DNA from: Pseudomonas tehranensis
Lineage (GTDB): Bacteria > Pseudomonadota > Gammaproteobacteria > Pseudomonadales > Pseudomonadaceae
Direction: 5' to 3'
Assembly (NCBI RefSeq): GCF_014268615.1
Contig: NZ_JABWQV010000013.1
Span: 1-52,841, forward strand
DNA length: 52,841 nucleotides
A program made the position numbers and the translations under genes. Numbering within the stretch: position 1 is the stretch's first letter; every line of letters starts with the position of its first letter. The notes beneath the pieces are model-generated. The model did not search any database, was not told where the DNA came from, and saw nothing but the letters and a program-made list of their open reading frames with translations. Positions 1-7,985 of this stretch are shown piece by piece.

Positions 1-1
1 C

Positions 2-676
2 CGCCACTTCGGTCTTGGATTGCCCGGGGTTATCCGACTTCAGCCATATCAGGCTACCGTGAAGACCTTCCGTGCCGCCCAGCTTCAAGACGGCCGTGTT
101 CCCGAAGGCCAATCGCGGGCCAAGATAGAAGGCACCGCCACGGTTGAACCGCCCATCCGCTACGCCCTCGATTGGATTGAAGGCCTTTCCCGGAGCGAAC
201 CCATCATCGGTAATCAGGAAGCCGTCCACCGTCACGATCTGTCGGCCAAAAGAGAAATCAACGCCGTCGGTGCCCAATGCGGGAATCAGATCACCTGACT
301 TCCAACCCAGGTAGGCATCCTCCACAGCGGTTTGTCTTTCATTGCCGGCGGTGAGCGCTCCCGCGTCGCCGTCGCCCCATGACCCTGTACTGATCAAGCT
401 GAACCCGCCGTAGATCGAGCCGGCGGTGATCTTGTCTGTCGTGCCGCTCAAACCATACTTGGCGAACCCTTCTTGCCACCGCATGCTGCCGGGCTCCCGT
501 TGCGGGTCGCCGAGGTAATTCTCGCTGCTGCCGAACCAGCCAAATCCCGCCCACAGCTCGGCGTTCAGGACGGTTGCACCTTCGTCTTCGTTGTAAAGCT
601 CGTAGCCCTGCGCCTGCGGCTCAAACGTGCAGAGGGCCACCAGAGAAAGTAACGGGGCGTAATGGGGGGTGCGCAT
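2..676 (-). CDS. Outer-membrane porin-like protein, 3' part cut by window edge
   Basis: The frame starts at ATG 676 behind a GGAGAGA ribosome site and runs open for 225 codons to the left edge, so the C-terminus lies outside the window. The N-terminus (MRTPHYAPLLSLVALC) is signal-like. The remainder is rich in alternating aromatic, glycine and charged residues (for example AELWAGFGWFGSSENYLGD and VDFSFGRQIVTVDGFL), as in beta-barrel strands. The FGRQ and GDGDAG segments recall alginate-export/OprD-like barrels, but I cannot assign the family firmly. It is divergent from the metal locus that starts at 915 and could be its outer-membrane entry or exit channel. That role is inferred from position only. 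Confidence 0.65.
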   Translation of the reverse strand, partial: MRTPHYAPLLSLVALCTFEPQAQGYELYNEDEGATVLNAELWAGFGWFGSSENYLGDPQREPGSMRWQEGFAKYGLSGTTDKITAGSIYGGFSLISTGSWGDGDAGALTAGNERQTAVEDAYLGWKSGDLIPALGTDGVDFSFGRQIVTVDGFLITDDGFAPGKAFNPIEGVADGRFNRGGAFYLGPRLAFGNTAVLKLGGTEGLHGSLIWLKSDNPGQSKTEVA

Positions 677-884
677 GACGTCTCTCCTGTTTTTATATTT
701 ATGAGGCGAGTCACAAGTGTTCAGGCTTGGATTGCCCAAGCGGTAACCCAAATCAGCACTTGCAAGGGGCTGTCCGTACATCCCCGTCACGCGATATCTC
801 CCCCACCGCAAAATATCCTCAGCGCCTTGAACGGTTGCCGTTTTGGGCTACGGCCTCTGGATGCCTCCCACTTATGCTGGGCCC

Positions 885-903
885 ATAAGAACGTATAAGA
901 ACG
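885..903 (+). repeat. Tandem ATAAGAACG direct repeat in front of the DUF6152 gene
   Basis: The nonamer ATAAGAACG occurs at 885-893 and again at 895-903, exactly one helical turn apart, ending 11 bases before the start codon at 915. The spacing fits a head-to-tail operator or a short duplication. No Fur or Zur box was seen nearby. Confidence 0.35.
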
Positions 904-914
904 AGGCACCTGTC

Positions 915-1307
915 ATGACCCCTTTGCCACCCTCCCCGCTGTTACGTCAGGGGCTTTGCCTGCTGACACTCATCGCCTGCAGTGCCCTTCCGACTGTAGT
1001 CACGGCCCACCATTCGTTCGCGCTCTTCGACCAGACCAAGATGATCACGGTCAAGGGTGTGGTTGAGCGTTTTGCCTGGACCAACCCGCACATCACGATT
1101 TATCTCGATACGCCCGGCCCGCCGCCCCAGACATTCAAAATCGAGACGGGCAGTGTCAACGCGTTGAAGCGCGCAGGCTGGAGCGCTGACTCGATCAAGG
1201 CCGGCGAAAGCGCCGAGGTGTCCTTCAGGCCGCTGAAAAACGGTGAGCCGGGAGGGCTGCTGGTGGAAATCAAGATCGGTGACGTCGTGCTCTCGGGTGG
1301 CGGATAA
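915..1307 (+). CDS. Secreted DUF6152-like protein with predicted N-terminal His-His
   Basis: A 130-residue protein with a signal peptide (hydrophobic stretch about residues 12-31) and a VTA cleavage site directly followed by HHSFALFD. The mature chain would therefore begin with two histidines, and a further NPH motif lies about 30 residues later. This layout matches the DUF6152 family, whose function is unknown to me. Exposed N-terminal histidines plus an internal histidine suggest periplasmic metal binding (inference). The start at 915 was chosen over an upstream in-frame start at 843 because the signal peptide begins there. It is the first gene of the run toward the FpvCDEF-like importer. 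Confidence 0.72.
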   Translation: MTPLPPSPLLRQGLCLLTLIACSALPTVVTAHHSFALFDQTKMITVKGVVERFAWTNPHITIYLDTPGPPPQTFKIETGSVNALKRAGWSADSIKAGESAEVSFRPLKNGEPGGLLVEIKIGDVVLSGGG

Positions 1308-1372
1308 GAGCCGTCCCTCCCCTGCTGCATGGGTACCGAACTGAACCGACCAACGGGATGGGAAACGCTTCA

Positions 1373-2152
1373 ATGAAACCGACACGAACCTTAAGCACGA
1401 CAATGATCTTCCTGGGGCTGGCCCTCGTGATTGTTGGCGGGATGTGCAACGCGGCCGCCTCAAACCCTCAAGGCGACAAACACAGCGTGGGCACACGTCC
1501 CGATATCAGCGGCACCTGGGAAAGAACCCCGGACGACTGGTTCGGTGAGGACCCGGACGATCCGGTGCACCCGGGCGGACCGATGGACCTGAAGGAACCC
1601 TATGCCAGCGAATATGCGGCGTTGAAGAAGAGACAGGCCGCAGCGAACGAAGCGGGGACGCCACTGGCCACGACGAGCGCCAAATGCCTGCCCGAGGGCA
1701 TGCCCGTGTTGATGGCGGCGCTGTTCCCGATCCAGATCATTCACGACGACAAGCAAGTGGTCGTCCTCGGCGAGTATCTGCAGCAGGTACGCCGGATCAT
1801 CCTGAACGAAGCGATGCCTGCCAAAGAGACGCTGGACCCTGCCTACCAGGGCCACTCGCGCGGTCACTGGGAGGGCGACACGCTCGTCGTGGAGACACAA
1901 GCCGTACGCCCGGACGTGCGCTTCTACGACGTTGCGCACGGCCAGGATATGAAGATCACTGAACGCATCAGGCTACGAGGGCCGGACCACCTGGAGAACC
2001 AGGTCGTGATCGAGGATCCAGAGGTGCTCAACAGCCCGTATCGCTTCACGTTCGAGTACAAGCGATCCGACTACCGCATTCAAGAGTATGTCTGCGAGAA
2101 CAACCAGATCGTGATCGACAGCGAGGGCAAAGCGACCCTCAAGCTCGACTGA
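1373..2152 (+). CDS. Conserved secreted protein of unknown function
   Basis: From ATG 1373 (MKPTRTLSTTM) this is a 259-residue protein with a hydrophobic signal segment ending near CNAAAS. An in-frame ATG at 1358 is possible. The mature part begins with a DISGTWER stretch and contains CLPEGMPVLM and GHWEGDTLVVET motifs. I associate these with a widespread family of uncharacterised secreted proteins in Proteobacteria. No catalytic motif was recognised. Only two cysteines remain in the mature part (CLPEG and YVCENN), which might pair. It sits 65 bases after the DUF6152-like gene and 34 bases before the hydrolase-fold gene, so probably the same transcript. Confidence 0.65.
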   Translation: MKPTRTLSTTMIFLGLALVIVGGMCNAAASNPQGDKHSVGTRPDISGTWERTPDDWFGEDPDDPVHPGGPMDLKEPYASEYAALKKRQAAANEAGTPLATTSAKCLPEGMPVLMAALFPIQIIHDDKQVVVLGEYLQQVRRIILNEAMPAKETLDPAYQGHSRGHWEGDTLVVETQAVRPDVRFYDVAHGQDMKITERIRLRGPDHLENQVVIEDPEVLNSPYRFTFEYKRSDYRIQEYVCENNQIVIDSEGKATLKLD

Positions 2153-2186
2153 AGTCCCTCATCATTACCCACTTGGAGATGACCGG

Positions 2187-3695
2187 ATGGAACGACTGAT
2201 CACAATCAGCGCCCTGCGGCCAACGTTGCAAAGCGCTCTGCTGTCGCTGATCTTCACATCGAGCGCGTTTGCAGAGGTACCCCGCATGCCCACGGCGATA
2301 CCTGTGCCGCCCTCCGACAAGCCCCCGCTGTCGTCGGCGAAACGCCCGGGTACCGAATACAGCGACTTGGACAAGTACGGCTACATCGAGGAAGAGTTTT
2401 ACCTGCAAGGCGTCGCCCCGGCCATCACCGCCTCGGGCAAACAGCTCTTCGAGGCGCCTTACACCACGCGAATCCTGGTACGCAAACCAGCAGACCCCAG
2501 GCGGTTCAATGGCACGGTGGTGATCGAGCCGTTCAGTTGGTTCGGTGAGCGTGGCGCAGGCTGGATCCTGACCCGTGACTACTTGCTACGGCGTGGCTAT
2601 GCGTACGTCGGCTACACGCTGAACATGAACCAGCCGGCCGTCGATCCCAAGTTCATCGCAGACACCCCGGCCGTCGAAGCCGAACAGATTGCCCAGTACG
2701 GACGAATCGTGAACTTCGAGTTCATGCGCCGCTTCGACTATGCACGCTATGCGCCGCTGGGCAGCTATTACGATCCACAGCGTTTCACCCGCGGTGAAGG
2801 TCCCGATCCGTTCGTGCCGCAGTCCCAGGGTATCGCGGCGCAGCTGGCGTTGCTGCTCAAGACCCCTGCGGCGCAGGGCCCGCTGGCAGGCCTCGATGTG
2901 CAGCGCGTCTACGTCAACAGCTGGGCGGTGACCGCGCAGGTCTGGATGGATTACCTCGACCAGGGCCGCCACCAACAATGGCGTATGCCCGACGCCAGGC
3001 CGCTCATCGATGCCTACATGACCGGCCGCATGGCCTATGGCGAGGTGGGCGGCGACGTCATCCGGCTACCGCGCCAGATGCCCGACGGCGTGCCGTTCGT
3101 GACCGTCTACAGCCAGTCCGAACTGATGCACGACGTGCTCGAAGGCATCGACCTGCCGCCGGACACCGACAGCCCGCAGCTGCGCTATTACGAAGTGACC
3201 GGCATACCGCACCTGCGCCTGGCCGACCTCGGCACCGAGCATACCGAACACTTCGCCGCCGATGTGGGCAAGGGCGATGACCCACGGTGCCAGACGCTGT
3301 ACGACGAGCCGGTGGAACTGGTCGTCTCGGCGCTCCTCGATGGCATGGACCACTGGGTACGCGAGGGCAAACCCATGCCGAAGGCGCCGCGAGTCGTGCG
3401 CGAGGGCAAGGCCGTCGTGCGCGACCCCGACACCGGCAACCTGCAAGGAGGCGTGCGCCCACCGTGGATCCAGGTGCCCAGCGCAACCTATCTCACGGAC
3501 CAGGAGACCGGCTGCGGCCAGATCTACGACACCAAGGTGCCCTACTCCAAGGACGTGCTTGGCCAGCGTTATGGAAACTTCAGCCACTACCAACAGGCAT
3601 TCGAAGACGCCAAGGGCCTCTCGATCAAGCAACGCTATCTCCTTCCAGAAGATGCAATGGGCCTGCGTCCGATCGCGAAACCTCAAGACTTCTAA
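2187..3695 (+). CDS. Secreted alpha/beta-hydrolase-fold protein (Abhydrolase_10-like), nucleophile apparently lost
   Basis: A 502-residue protein with a signal peptide ending near SSAFA (residue 29). The architecture and motifs (residues 103-145, GTVVIEPFSW then ERGAGWILTRDYLLRRG) match large secreted alpha/beta-hydrolase-domain proteins of the PF20091 type. At the expected nucleophile elbow, where the family usually has G-x-S-x-S-G, this protein reads S245-W-A-V-T-A250, with alanine 247 in the serine position. It may therefore be non-hydrolytic or use another residue. A histidine in TGIPHLRLADL could be the triad remnant. Substrate unknown. Its place in a metal-import run makes a metallophore- or ester-handling role conceivable but unproven. 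Confidence 0.72.
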   Translation: MERLITISALRPTLQSALLSLIFTSSAFAEVPRMPTAIPVPPSDKPPLSSAKRPGTEYSDLDKYGYIEEEFYLQGVAPAITASGKQLFEAPYTTRILVRKPADPRRFNGTVVIEPFSWFGERGAGWILTRDYLLRRGYAYVGYTLNMNQPAVDPKFIADTPAVEAEQIAQYGRIVNFEFMRRFDYARYAPLGSYYDPQRFTRGEGPDPFVPQSQGIAAQLALLLKTPAAQGPLAGLDVQRVYVNSWAVTAQVWMDYLDQGRHQQWRMPDARPLIDAYMTGRMAYGEVGGDVIRLPRQMPDGVPFVTVYSQSELMHDVLEGIDLPPDTDSPQLRYYEVTGIPHLRLADLGTEHTEHFAADVGKGDDPRCQTLYDEPVELVVSALLDGMDHWVREGKPMPKAPRVVREGKAVVRDPDTGNLQGGVRPPWIQVPSATYLTDQETGCGQIYDTKVPYSKDVLGQRYGNFSHYQQAFEDAKGLSIKQRYLLPEDAMGLRPIAKPQDF

Positions 3696-3716
3696 CCCAA
3701 CGCGGAAGCAAAGCAG

Positions 3717-4199
3717 ATGTCATCAGAACTCATCGTTGCCTGGATCTACGCGTCACCGCTGAGCACCGCCATCAGGGACATGTTCTGGGTCGTGCCCACC
3801 GTACAGAGCGTTCATATCGTCGCCATCGCGGTGATCTTCGGCTCCGCCGTCATCTCCGATCTCAGGCTGGCCGGCGTGCTCGCCACCGATGAGCCCATGC
3901 GCGGCGTGATCCGCCGTTACTTCCCGTGGATGCGCGCCGCCCTCATCGTTCTGCTTCTCAGTGGGCTGGTCATGGTCATCGGCGAGCCAGATCGCGTGCT
4001 CGTCAACACCACGTTCTGGCTGAAGATGTTCCTGGTCGTCGCCGTGTTCATGCTGGCCTGGTCAATCCGTCGCCCATTGCTGCGCCCTGCCGCTCAGGCA
4101 CAAGGCGATGACGATAAGCCTCCCATCAAGGCACTGGCCTGGCTGTCGATCGCCCTGTGGTGCGTCGTGATCTTCTGCGGTCGCTGGATTGCCTACTGA
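3717..4199 (+). CDS. Four-helix inner-membrane protein, DUF6644-like (first copy)
   Basis: A 160-residue protein with about four membrane segments. The first helix holds SVHIVAIAVIFGSAV followed by SDLRLAG, and the third carries FWLKMFLVV. The second copy at 4240 repeats the same landmarks (SVHxxxIAxxFG, DLRL, FWxKM), so the two are paralogues in tandem. I associate the pattern with DUF6644, function unknown to me. The invariant histidine in helix one and the following arginine could bind a ligand such as haem or metal (inference). It lies 21 bases after the hydrolase-fold gene. Confidence 0.65.
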   Translation: MSSELIVAWIYASPLSTAIRDMFWVVPTVQSVHIVAIAVIFGSAVISDLRLAGVLATDEPMRGVIRRYFPWMRAALIVLLLSGLVMVIGEPDRVLVNTTFWLKMFLVVAVFMLAWSIRRPLLRPAAQAQGDDDKPPIKALAWLSIALWCVVIFCGRWIAY

Positions 4200-4239
4200 T
4201 CCCAGCGCCTTCAATGAACGTTTTTCTCAGGTACTCACC

Positions 4240-4728
4240 ATGGACATCCAATCGATACTGCAAGCCCTCGAGGACACCTCTGTCGCCATCCAGATCAGAG
4301 AGTCGGGCTCCGTCTTTCCAAACCTGGAGTCGGTGCATGTGATCGGCATCGCCCTCGTGTTCGGGACTATCGCTGTCGTCGACTTGCGCCTGCTCGGTAT
4401 CGCCTCCCACCGTCGAAGCGCGCTACGGCTGATCCAGGAGCTGCTGCCATACACCTGGGTGGCCTTCGCAGCCTGCGTGATCACCGGCCTGCTCATGTTT
4501 GCCTCCAATGCCACCACCTACGCGCAGAACAGCGTGTTCTGGTGGAAGATGGGCGTGTTGCTGCTGGCGGGCCTCAACATGGCGATCTTCCACCTGGGCG
4601 CCTATCGCCGGATTGACGAATGGGACACGACCCTGCCACCGCCCGGCCAGGCCCGCGTCGCCGGACTCTGCTCGTTGGCGCTGTGGGCATGCGTGATAGG
4701 CCTTGGCCGCTGGATCGGGTTTGTCTGA
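4240..4728 (+). CDS. Four-helix inner-membrane protein, DUF6644-like (second copy)
   Basis: A 162-residue membrane protein paralogous to the product of 3717-4199, with the same histidine (ESVHVIGIALVFG), VDLRLLG and FWWKMGVLL landmarks. ATG 4240 (MDIQSILQ) was chosen because the open frame further upstream overlaps the previous gene and adds no membrane segment; a start at TTG 4189 is less likely. Its TGA stop overlaps the ATG of the next gene by one base (TGATG at 4726-4730), which indicates translational coupling to the importer operon. Two paralogues side by side suggest a heteromer. Confidence 0.65.
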   Translation: MDIQSILQALEDTSVAIQIRESGSVFPNLESVHVIGIALVFGTIAVVDLRLLGIASHRRSALRLIQELLPYTWVAFAACVITGLLMFASNATTYAQNSVFWWKMGVLLLAGLNMAIFHLGAYRRIDEWDTTLPPPGQARVAGLCSLALWACVIGLGRWIGFV

Positions 4729-5459
4729 TGGCTCGCCTGTCGCGAACCTGGCCCGGCGATGACGCCAACGGCGCGATCAAACTCGTGCGCCCGGCGTCCG
4801 GCCGCTGGGAATCGCTGACCCTGTTGCTTGCGGCCCTGGCAATCATCGCCAGCGTGACAGGCTATGTACTGCTGCGCCCGCAGCACTCCGGCCCACCGAC
4901 ACCCTTGAGCTGGCAGGTGCGTTCCTTCGATGGTCTGGGCGCGGTCGACCAGGCCATCCACAGCGCCCTGCTGCCTGCCGGTGAAGAAATCATCTGGAAC
5001 AACAACGACACCGGCGGTTGGATCACGCTGGAGCGTGCCCAGGAGATTTGGCTGCCGCCCTTCTACCGTGATGCCTTCTGGAAGACCAACGGCGAGGTGC
5101 ATTGGCAGTTGATTCTGCCTGGCGGCCATCTGCCCCATGTCGGTTCCGTCGATGAGCACGAGGACGCCGCCGCCCCGCGCACCAGCGAAGTGTCGCAAGC
5201 CACCCAGGGCCAGGGCGCCACGGTCTACTACGGCTCCGCCGGCGGCGCGCCCGGCCAGAGCGCCTACCTGCTCGTCATTGGGCATGCCCATGCCGGCGTC
5301 ATGTGGGCCAACCAGGCAACGATCTGGGTTCATCCCGACCCGAACGCGCCCTACCCCGGCATCGTCAAGCCCGAATCCCTGGTTGGCAAAGGCTGGCGCC
5401 AGGTCATTCCTTACGACGGAACCCGCGAAGTCGAACGCATAAAAGGAAACCAGCCATGA
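4728..5459 (+). CDS. Membrane-anchored periplasmic protein, DUF6162-like
   Basis: A 243-residue protein with one membrane span at about residues 27-50 (LTLLLAALAIIASVTGYVLL) and a periplasmic domain rich in Trp, Gly and His. Notable segments are HWQLILPGGHLPHVG and LLVIGHAHAG, which hold several possible metal ligands. I believe it belongs to DUF6162, a family I associate with Fpv-type importer clusters of Pseudomonas. Both ends are coupled: the start overlaps the previous stop by one base, and the stop overlaps the next start (ATGA at 5456-5459). A role in delivering or reducing metal for the importer is inference. Confidence 0.6.
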   Translation: MARLSRTWPGDDANGAIKLVRPASGRWESLTLLLAALAIIASVTGYVLLRPQHSGPPTPLSWQVRSFDGLGAVDQAIHSALLPAGEEIIWNNNDTGGWITLERAQEIWLPPFYRDAFWKTNGEVHWQLILPGGHLPHVGSVDEHEDAAAPRTSEVSQATQGQGATVYYGSAGGAPGQSAYLLVIGHAHAGVMWANQATIWVHPDPNAPYPGIVKPESLVGKGWRQVIPYDGTREVERIKGNQP

Positions 5460-6388
5460 GCGTTTCTACGAAACACCGCACACTGTGGCGCCGTTGCCTT
5501 GCACTGCTGGTGCTGATACCCGCCATCGCACTTGCCGGCCCGACGGCCCCCTTGGGCAAGAAGCTCAAGATCGGCGTCACCCTGCACCCCTACTACAGCT
5601 TCGTGGCCAACATCGTCGGTGATCGGGCCGAGGTCGTTGCACTCATCCCGGCGCAAGCCAATCCGCATAACTATCAGCCGCAACCGGACGACATCACCCG
5701 TGCAATGACGCTCGATGCCCTGGTCGTCAACGGCATCGGCCACGATGAATGGGCCTTCCAGATCGTCAAGGCCGCCGGCCGTGGGGCGACGCTGCCGATC
5801 ATCCAGGCCAATGCCTCGGTGGCGCTCATTCCCATCGGTGGTGACCAGGGCGGCGCCAAGGTGGTCAACCCGCACACCTTCGTATCCACCACCGCCGCGA
5901 TACAGCAGGTCTTCGAAATCACTCGCCGACTGGGGGAGCTGGACCCGGCCAACGCTGCAGCGTATCGACAAAACGCCCTCGCCTATGCCGCACGCATCCG
6001 CGCATTGCGGGCCGGCTTCATGACCCGCTTCGCCACCCTGGATTTGTCTTCGTTCCGCTGTGCGACCACGCATGCCGGCTACGACTACATGATGCAGGAG
6101 TTCGGCCTGTTCGTGAGCGCGGTGATCGAACCTCGTCATGGCGTCGCGCCAACCGCGCGTCAGTTGGCCCACACCATCGACGCCATCAAGAAAGCCAACG
6201 TGCGAGTGCTGTTCGCCGAGAAAAATTTCTCCCTCGATCTGGCCAAGCCTATCGAGGCAGCCACCGGCGTGAAGGTCTTCGCGCTGTCCCACATCACCGG
6301 CACAGCCTACAGCGCGGACGAATTCGAGGTAGCCATGCGCGAGAACCTCGAGACCTTGGCCGAAGCCGTTGAGTTTACGCAGCGATGA
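5456..6388 (+). CDS. Metal-binding periplasmic protein of ABC importer (FpvC-like, cluster A-I)
   Basis: A 310-residue secreted binding protein of the ZnuA/TroA fold. The signal peptide ends near AIALA. The canonical ligand histidines of the family are present: His71 in NPHNYQPQPDD, His140 in NPHTFVST and His206 in TTHAGYDYM; an acidic ligand may come from AEKNF (Glu255). The long His-rich loop of ZnuA is absent, as in manganese/iron-type members. Gene order (binding protein, ATPase, permease, second binding protein) equals fpvCDEF of P. aeruginosa, which takes up iron released from pyoverdine in the periplasm. The metal here is not determined. Ribosome site AAAAGGA precedes ATG 5456; the stop overlaps the next frame. 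Confidence 0.8.
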   Translation: MSVSTKHRTLWRRCLALLVLIPAIALAGPTAPLGKKLKIGVTLHPYYSFVANIVGDRAEVVALIPAQANPHNYQPQPDDITRAMTLDALVVNGIGHDEWAFQIVKAAGRGATLPIIQANASVALIPIGGDQGGAKVVNPHTFVSTTAAIQQVFEITRRLGELDPANAAAYRQNALAYAARIRALRAGFMTRFATLDLSSFRCATTHAGYDYMMQEFGLFVSAVIEPRHGVAPTARQLAHTIDAIKKANVRVLFAEKNFSLDLAKPIEAATGVKVFALSHITGTAYSADEFEVAMRENLETLAEAVEFTQR

Positions 6389-6402
6389 AGGAGAAACAGC
6401 CG

Positions 6403-7083
6403 ATGCGCGGTCCCGCCATAGTGTTCGAGAACGTCTCCCTGCAACTGGGAGGTACACAGGTGCTCGACGACGTCAGTTTTCGGGTGCAAGCCGGTGCCCT
6501 GCACTGCCTGGTTGGCCCGAACGGCGGCGGCAAGACTTCACTGGTGCGCGCGCTGCTGGGCCAGATGCCGCATTCGGGGACAATCCGCTTCGAGGGTGAA
6601 ATCACGACCCCCTTGGGCTATGTCCCGCAATTGCCGGATTTGGACCGCAACCTGCCGATGACGGTCAAGGATCTCATGGCGCTTCTGGGTCAACGCCGGC
6701 CAGCGTTCCTGGGCTCGAGCCGATCCGCCAAAGCAGCCAATGCCGAGGCCCTGGCGCGTACCGGCGTGGCCGGAATGGGCGACAAACCCTTTGGCAGCCT
6801 GTCCGGTGGCCAGCGTCAGCGAGTGCTCCTGGCGCAGGCGATCAGCCCGACGCCCTGGCTGTTGATACTCGACGAACCAACCGCTGGCATCGACGAGCCG
6901 GGGGTGCGCTTGGTGGAGGCGCTGGTGGCCGAGTTGCACGGTCGTGGCGTCACCATCTTATGGATCAACCATGACCTGGAGCAGGTCCGGCGCATCGCCC
7001 AATCAGTGACCGTTATCAACCGGCGCGTGCTGTTCCATGGCGCCTCCGATCAGGTCGCCTATGCGCTGGAGAGTGCCCAATGA
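6403..7083 (+). CDS. ABC importer ATPase (FpvD-like, zinc/manganese/iron family)
   Basis: A 226-residue cytoplasmic ATPase with Walker A GPNGGGKT (residues 38-45), signature LSGGQRQR (133-140) and Walker B LLILDEPT (153-160). It would power the import complex with the permease encoded next. ATG 6403 is preferred because AAGGAG at 6388-6393 is ideally spaced; an earlier in-frame ATG at 6385 overlaps the stop of the previous gene and is the alternative. The closest functional counterpart is probably FpvD of the pyoverdine iron-release importer; other metals are equally possible. Confidence 0.85.
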   Translation: MRGPAIVFENVSLQLGGTQVLDDVSFRVQAGALHCLVGPNGGGKTSLVRALLGQMPHSGTIRFEGEITTPLGYVPQLPDLDRNLPMTVKDLMALLGQRRPAFLGSSRSAKAANAEALARTGVAGMGDKPFGSLSGGQRQRVLLAQAISPTPWLLILDEPTAGIDEPGVRLVEALVAELHGRGVTILWINHDLEQVRRIAQSVTVINRRVLFHGASDQVAYALESAQ

Positions 7084-7985
7084 GCGCCTTGTACGACTTC
7101 ATTCGCCACCACCTGCAGGCGCTCGCCGCCAGTGGCTTGCTGCCGCAACCGTTCGAGTACGAGTTCGTGATCAACGCGTTGCTCTGCGCAGTGCTCATCG
7201 GCCCGCTGCTGGGCGTGCTGGGCTCGATGGTGATGATCAAGCGCATGGCGTTCTTCAGTCAGTCCGTGGGTAATGCGGCGATGACCGGCGTCGCTATTGG
7301 CGTGCTGATCGGCGAATCGTATACGTCCCCCTACTTCTCGATGTTCGGCTTCTGCTTGCTGTTCGCCCTGACGCTGAAGTACACGCAGCACCGCACCACA
7401 TTGGCCAACGACACGCTGATCGGCGTGTTCCTGTCCATCTCGCTGGCGGTCGGCGCCTCGCTGCTGCTGTTCGTTTCGGCGAAGATCAACACCCATGTGA
7501 TGGAAAGCGTGCTGTTCGGCTCCATCCTGGCGGTGGACCACACCGACATGAACGTGCTGCTTGGCGTAACGGTGCTGTGTGCGCTGCTTGGGTTACCGCT
7601 GTACAACGGCATGTTGCTGGCCAGCCTCAATCCAAGCCTGGCCCATGCGCGCGGCGTGCGAGTGCGAAGCGTCGAATACGTGTTTGTTGTGCTGGTCACC
7701 CTAGTGACGGTCGCCTGCCTGAAAATCATCGGCGCCGTACTCGTCGAAGCCCTTCTGCTCATACCGGCCGCGGCAGCACGCAACATCAGCCATTCACTGC
7801 CGGGGCTGGTCGCGCGCGCCATCCTGATCGCGACCTTTTCCTGCGTGGTTGGCATCCTGGCGCCCATGCAATTCCACATCCCGGTACCCACGGGCGGCGC
7901 CATCGTGATAGTCGCCGCCCTGGTGTTCGTCGCAACCACCATCGTCCGCGCTACCGCATCCCGGTTCAGGGGGGCCAGCGTATGA
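7080..7985 (+). CDS. ABC importer permease (FpvE-like, ABC-3 family)
   Basis: A 301-residue polytopic inner-membrane protein of the ABC-3 (ZnuB/TroC) family, with 8 or more hydrophobic segments. The typical N-terminal NALLCAVLIGPLLGVLGSMVMIKRMAFFSQSVG region is recognisable as the permease core, and the C-terminal half holds EALLLIPAAAARN. It pairs with the ATPase at 6403. Start and stop both overlap neighbours by 4 bases (ATGA at 7080 and 7982). Confidence 0.85.
   Translation: MSALYDFIRHHLQALAASGLLPQPFEYEFVINALLCAVLIGPLLGVLGSMVMIKRMAFFSQSVGNAAMTGVAIGVLIGESYTSPYFSMFGFCLLFALTLKYTQHRTTLANDTLIGVFLSISLAVGASLLLFVSAKINTHVMESVLFGSILAVDHTDMNVLLGVTVLCALLGLPLYNGMLLASLNPSLAHARGVRVRSVEYVFVVLVTLVTVACLKIIGAVLVEALLLIPAAAARNISHSLPGLVARAILIATFSCVVGILAPMQFHIPVPTGGAIVIVAALVFVATTIVRATASRFRGASV

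Noticed and set aside
677..914. Fur or Zur box controlling the metal locus
   Set aside because: No sequence close to the GATAATGATAATCATTATC-type Fur palindrome or to a Zur palindrome was found by eye.
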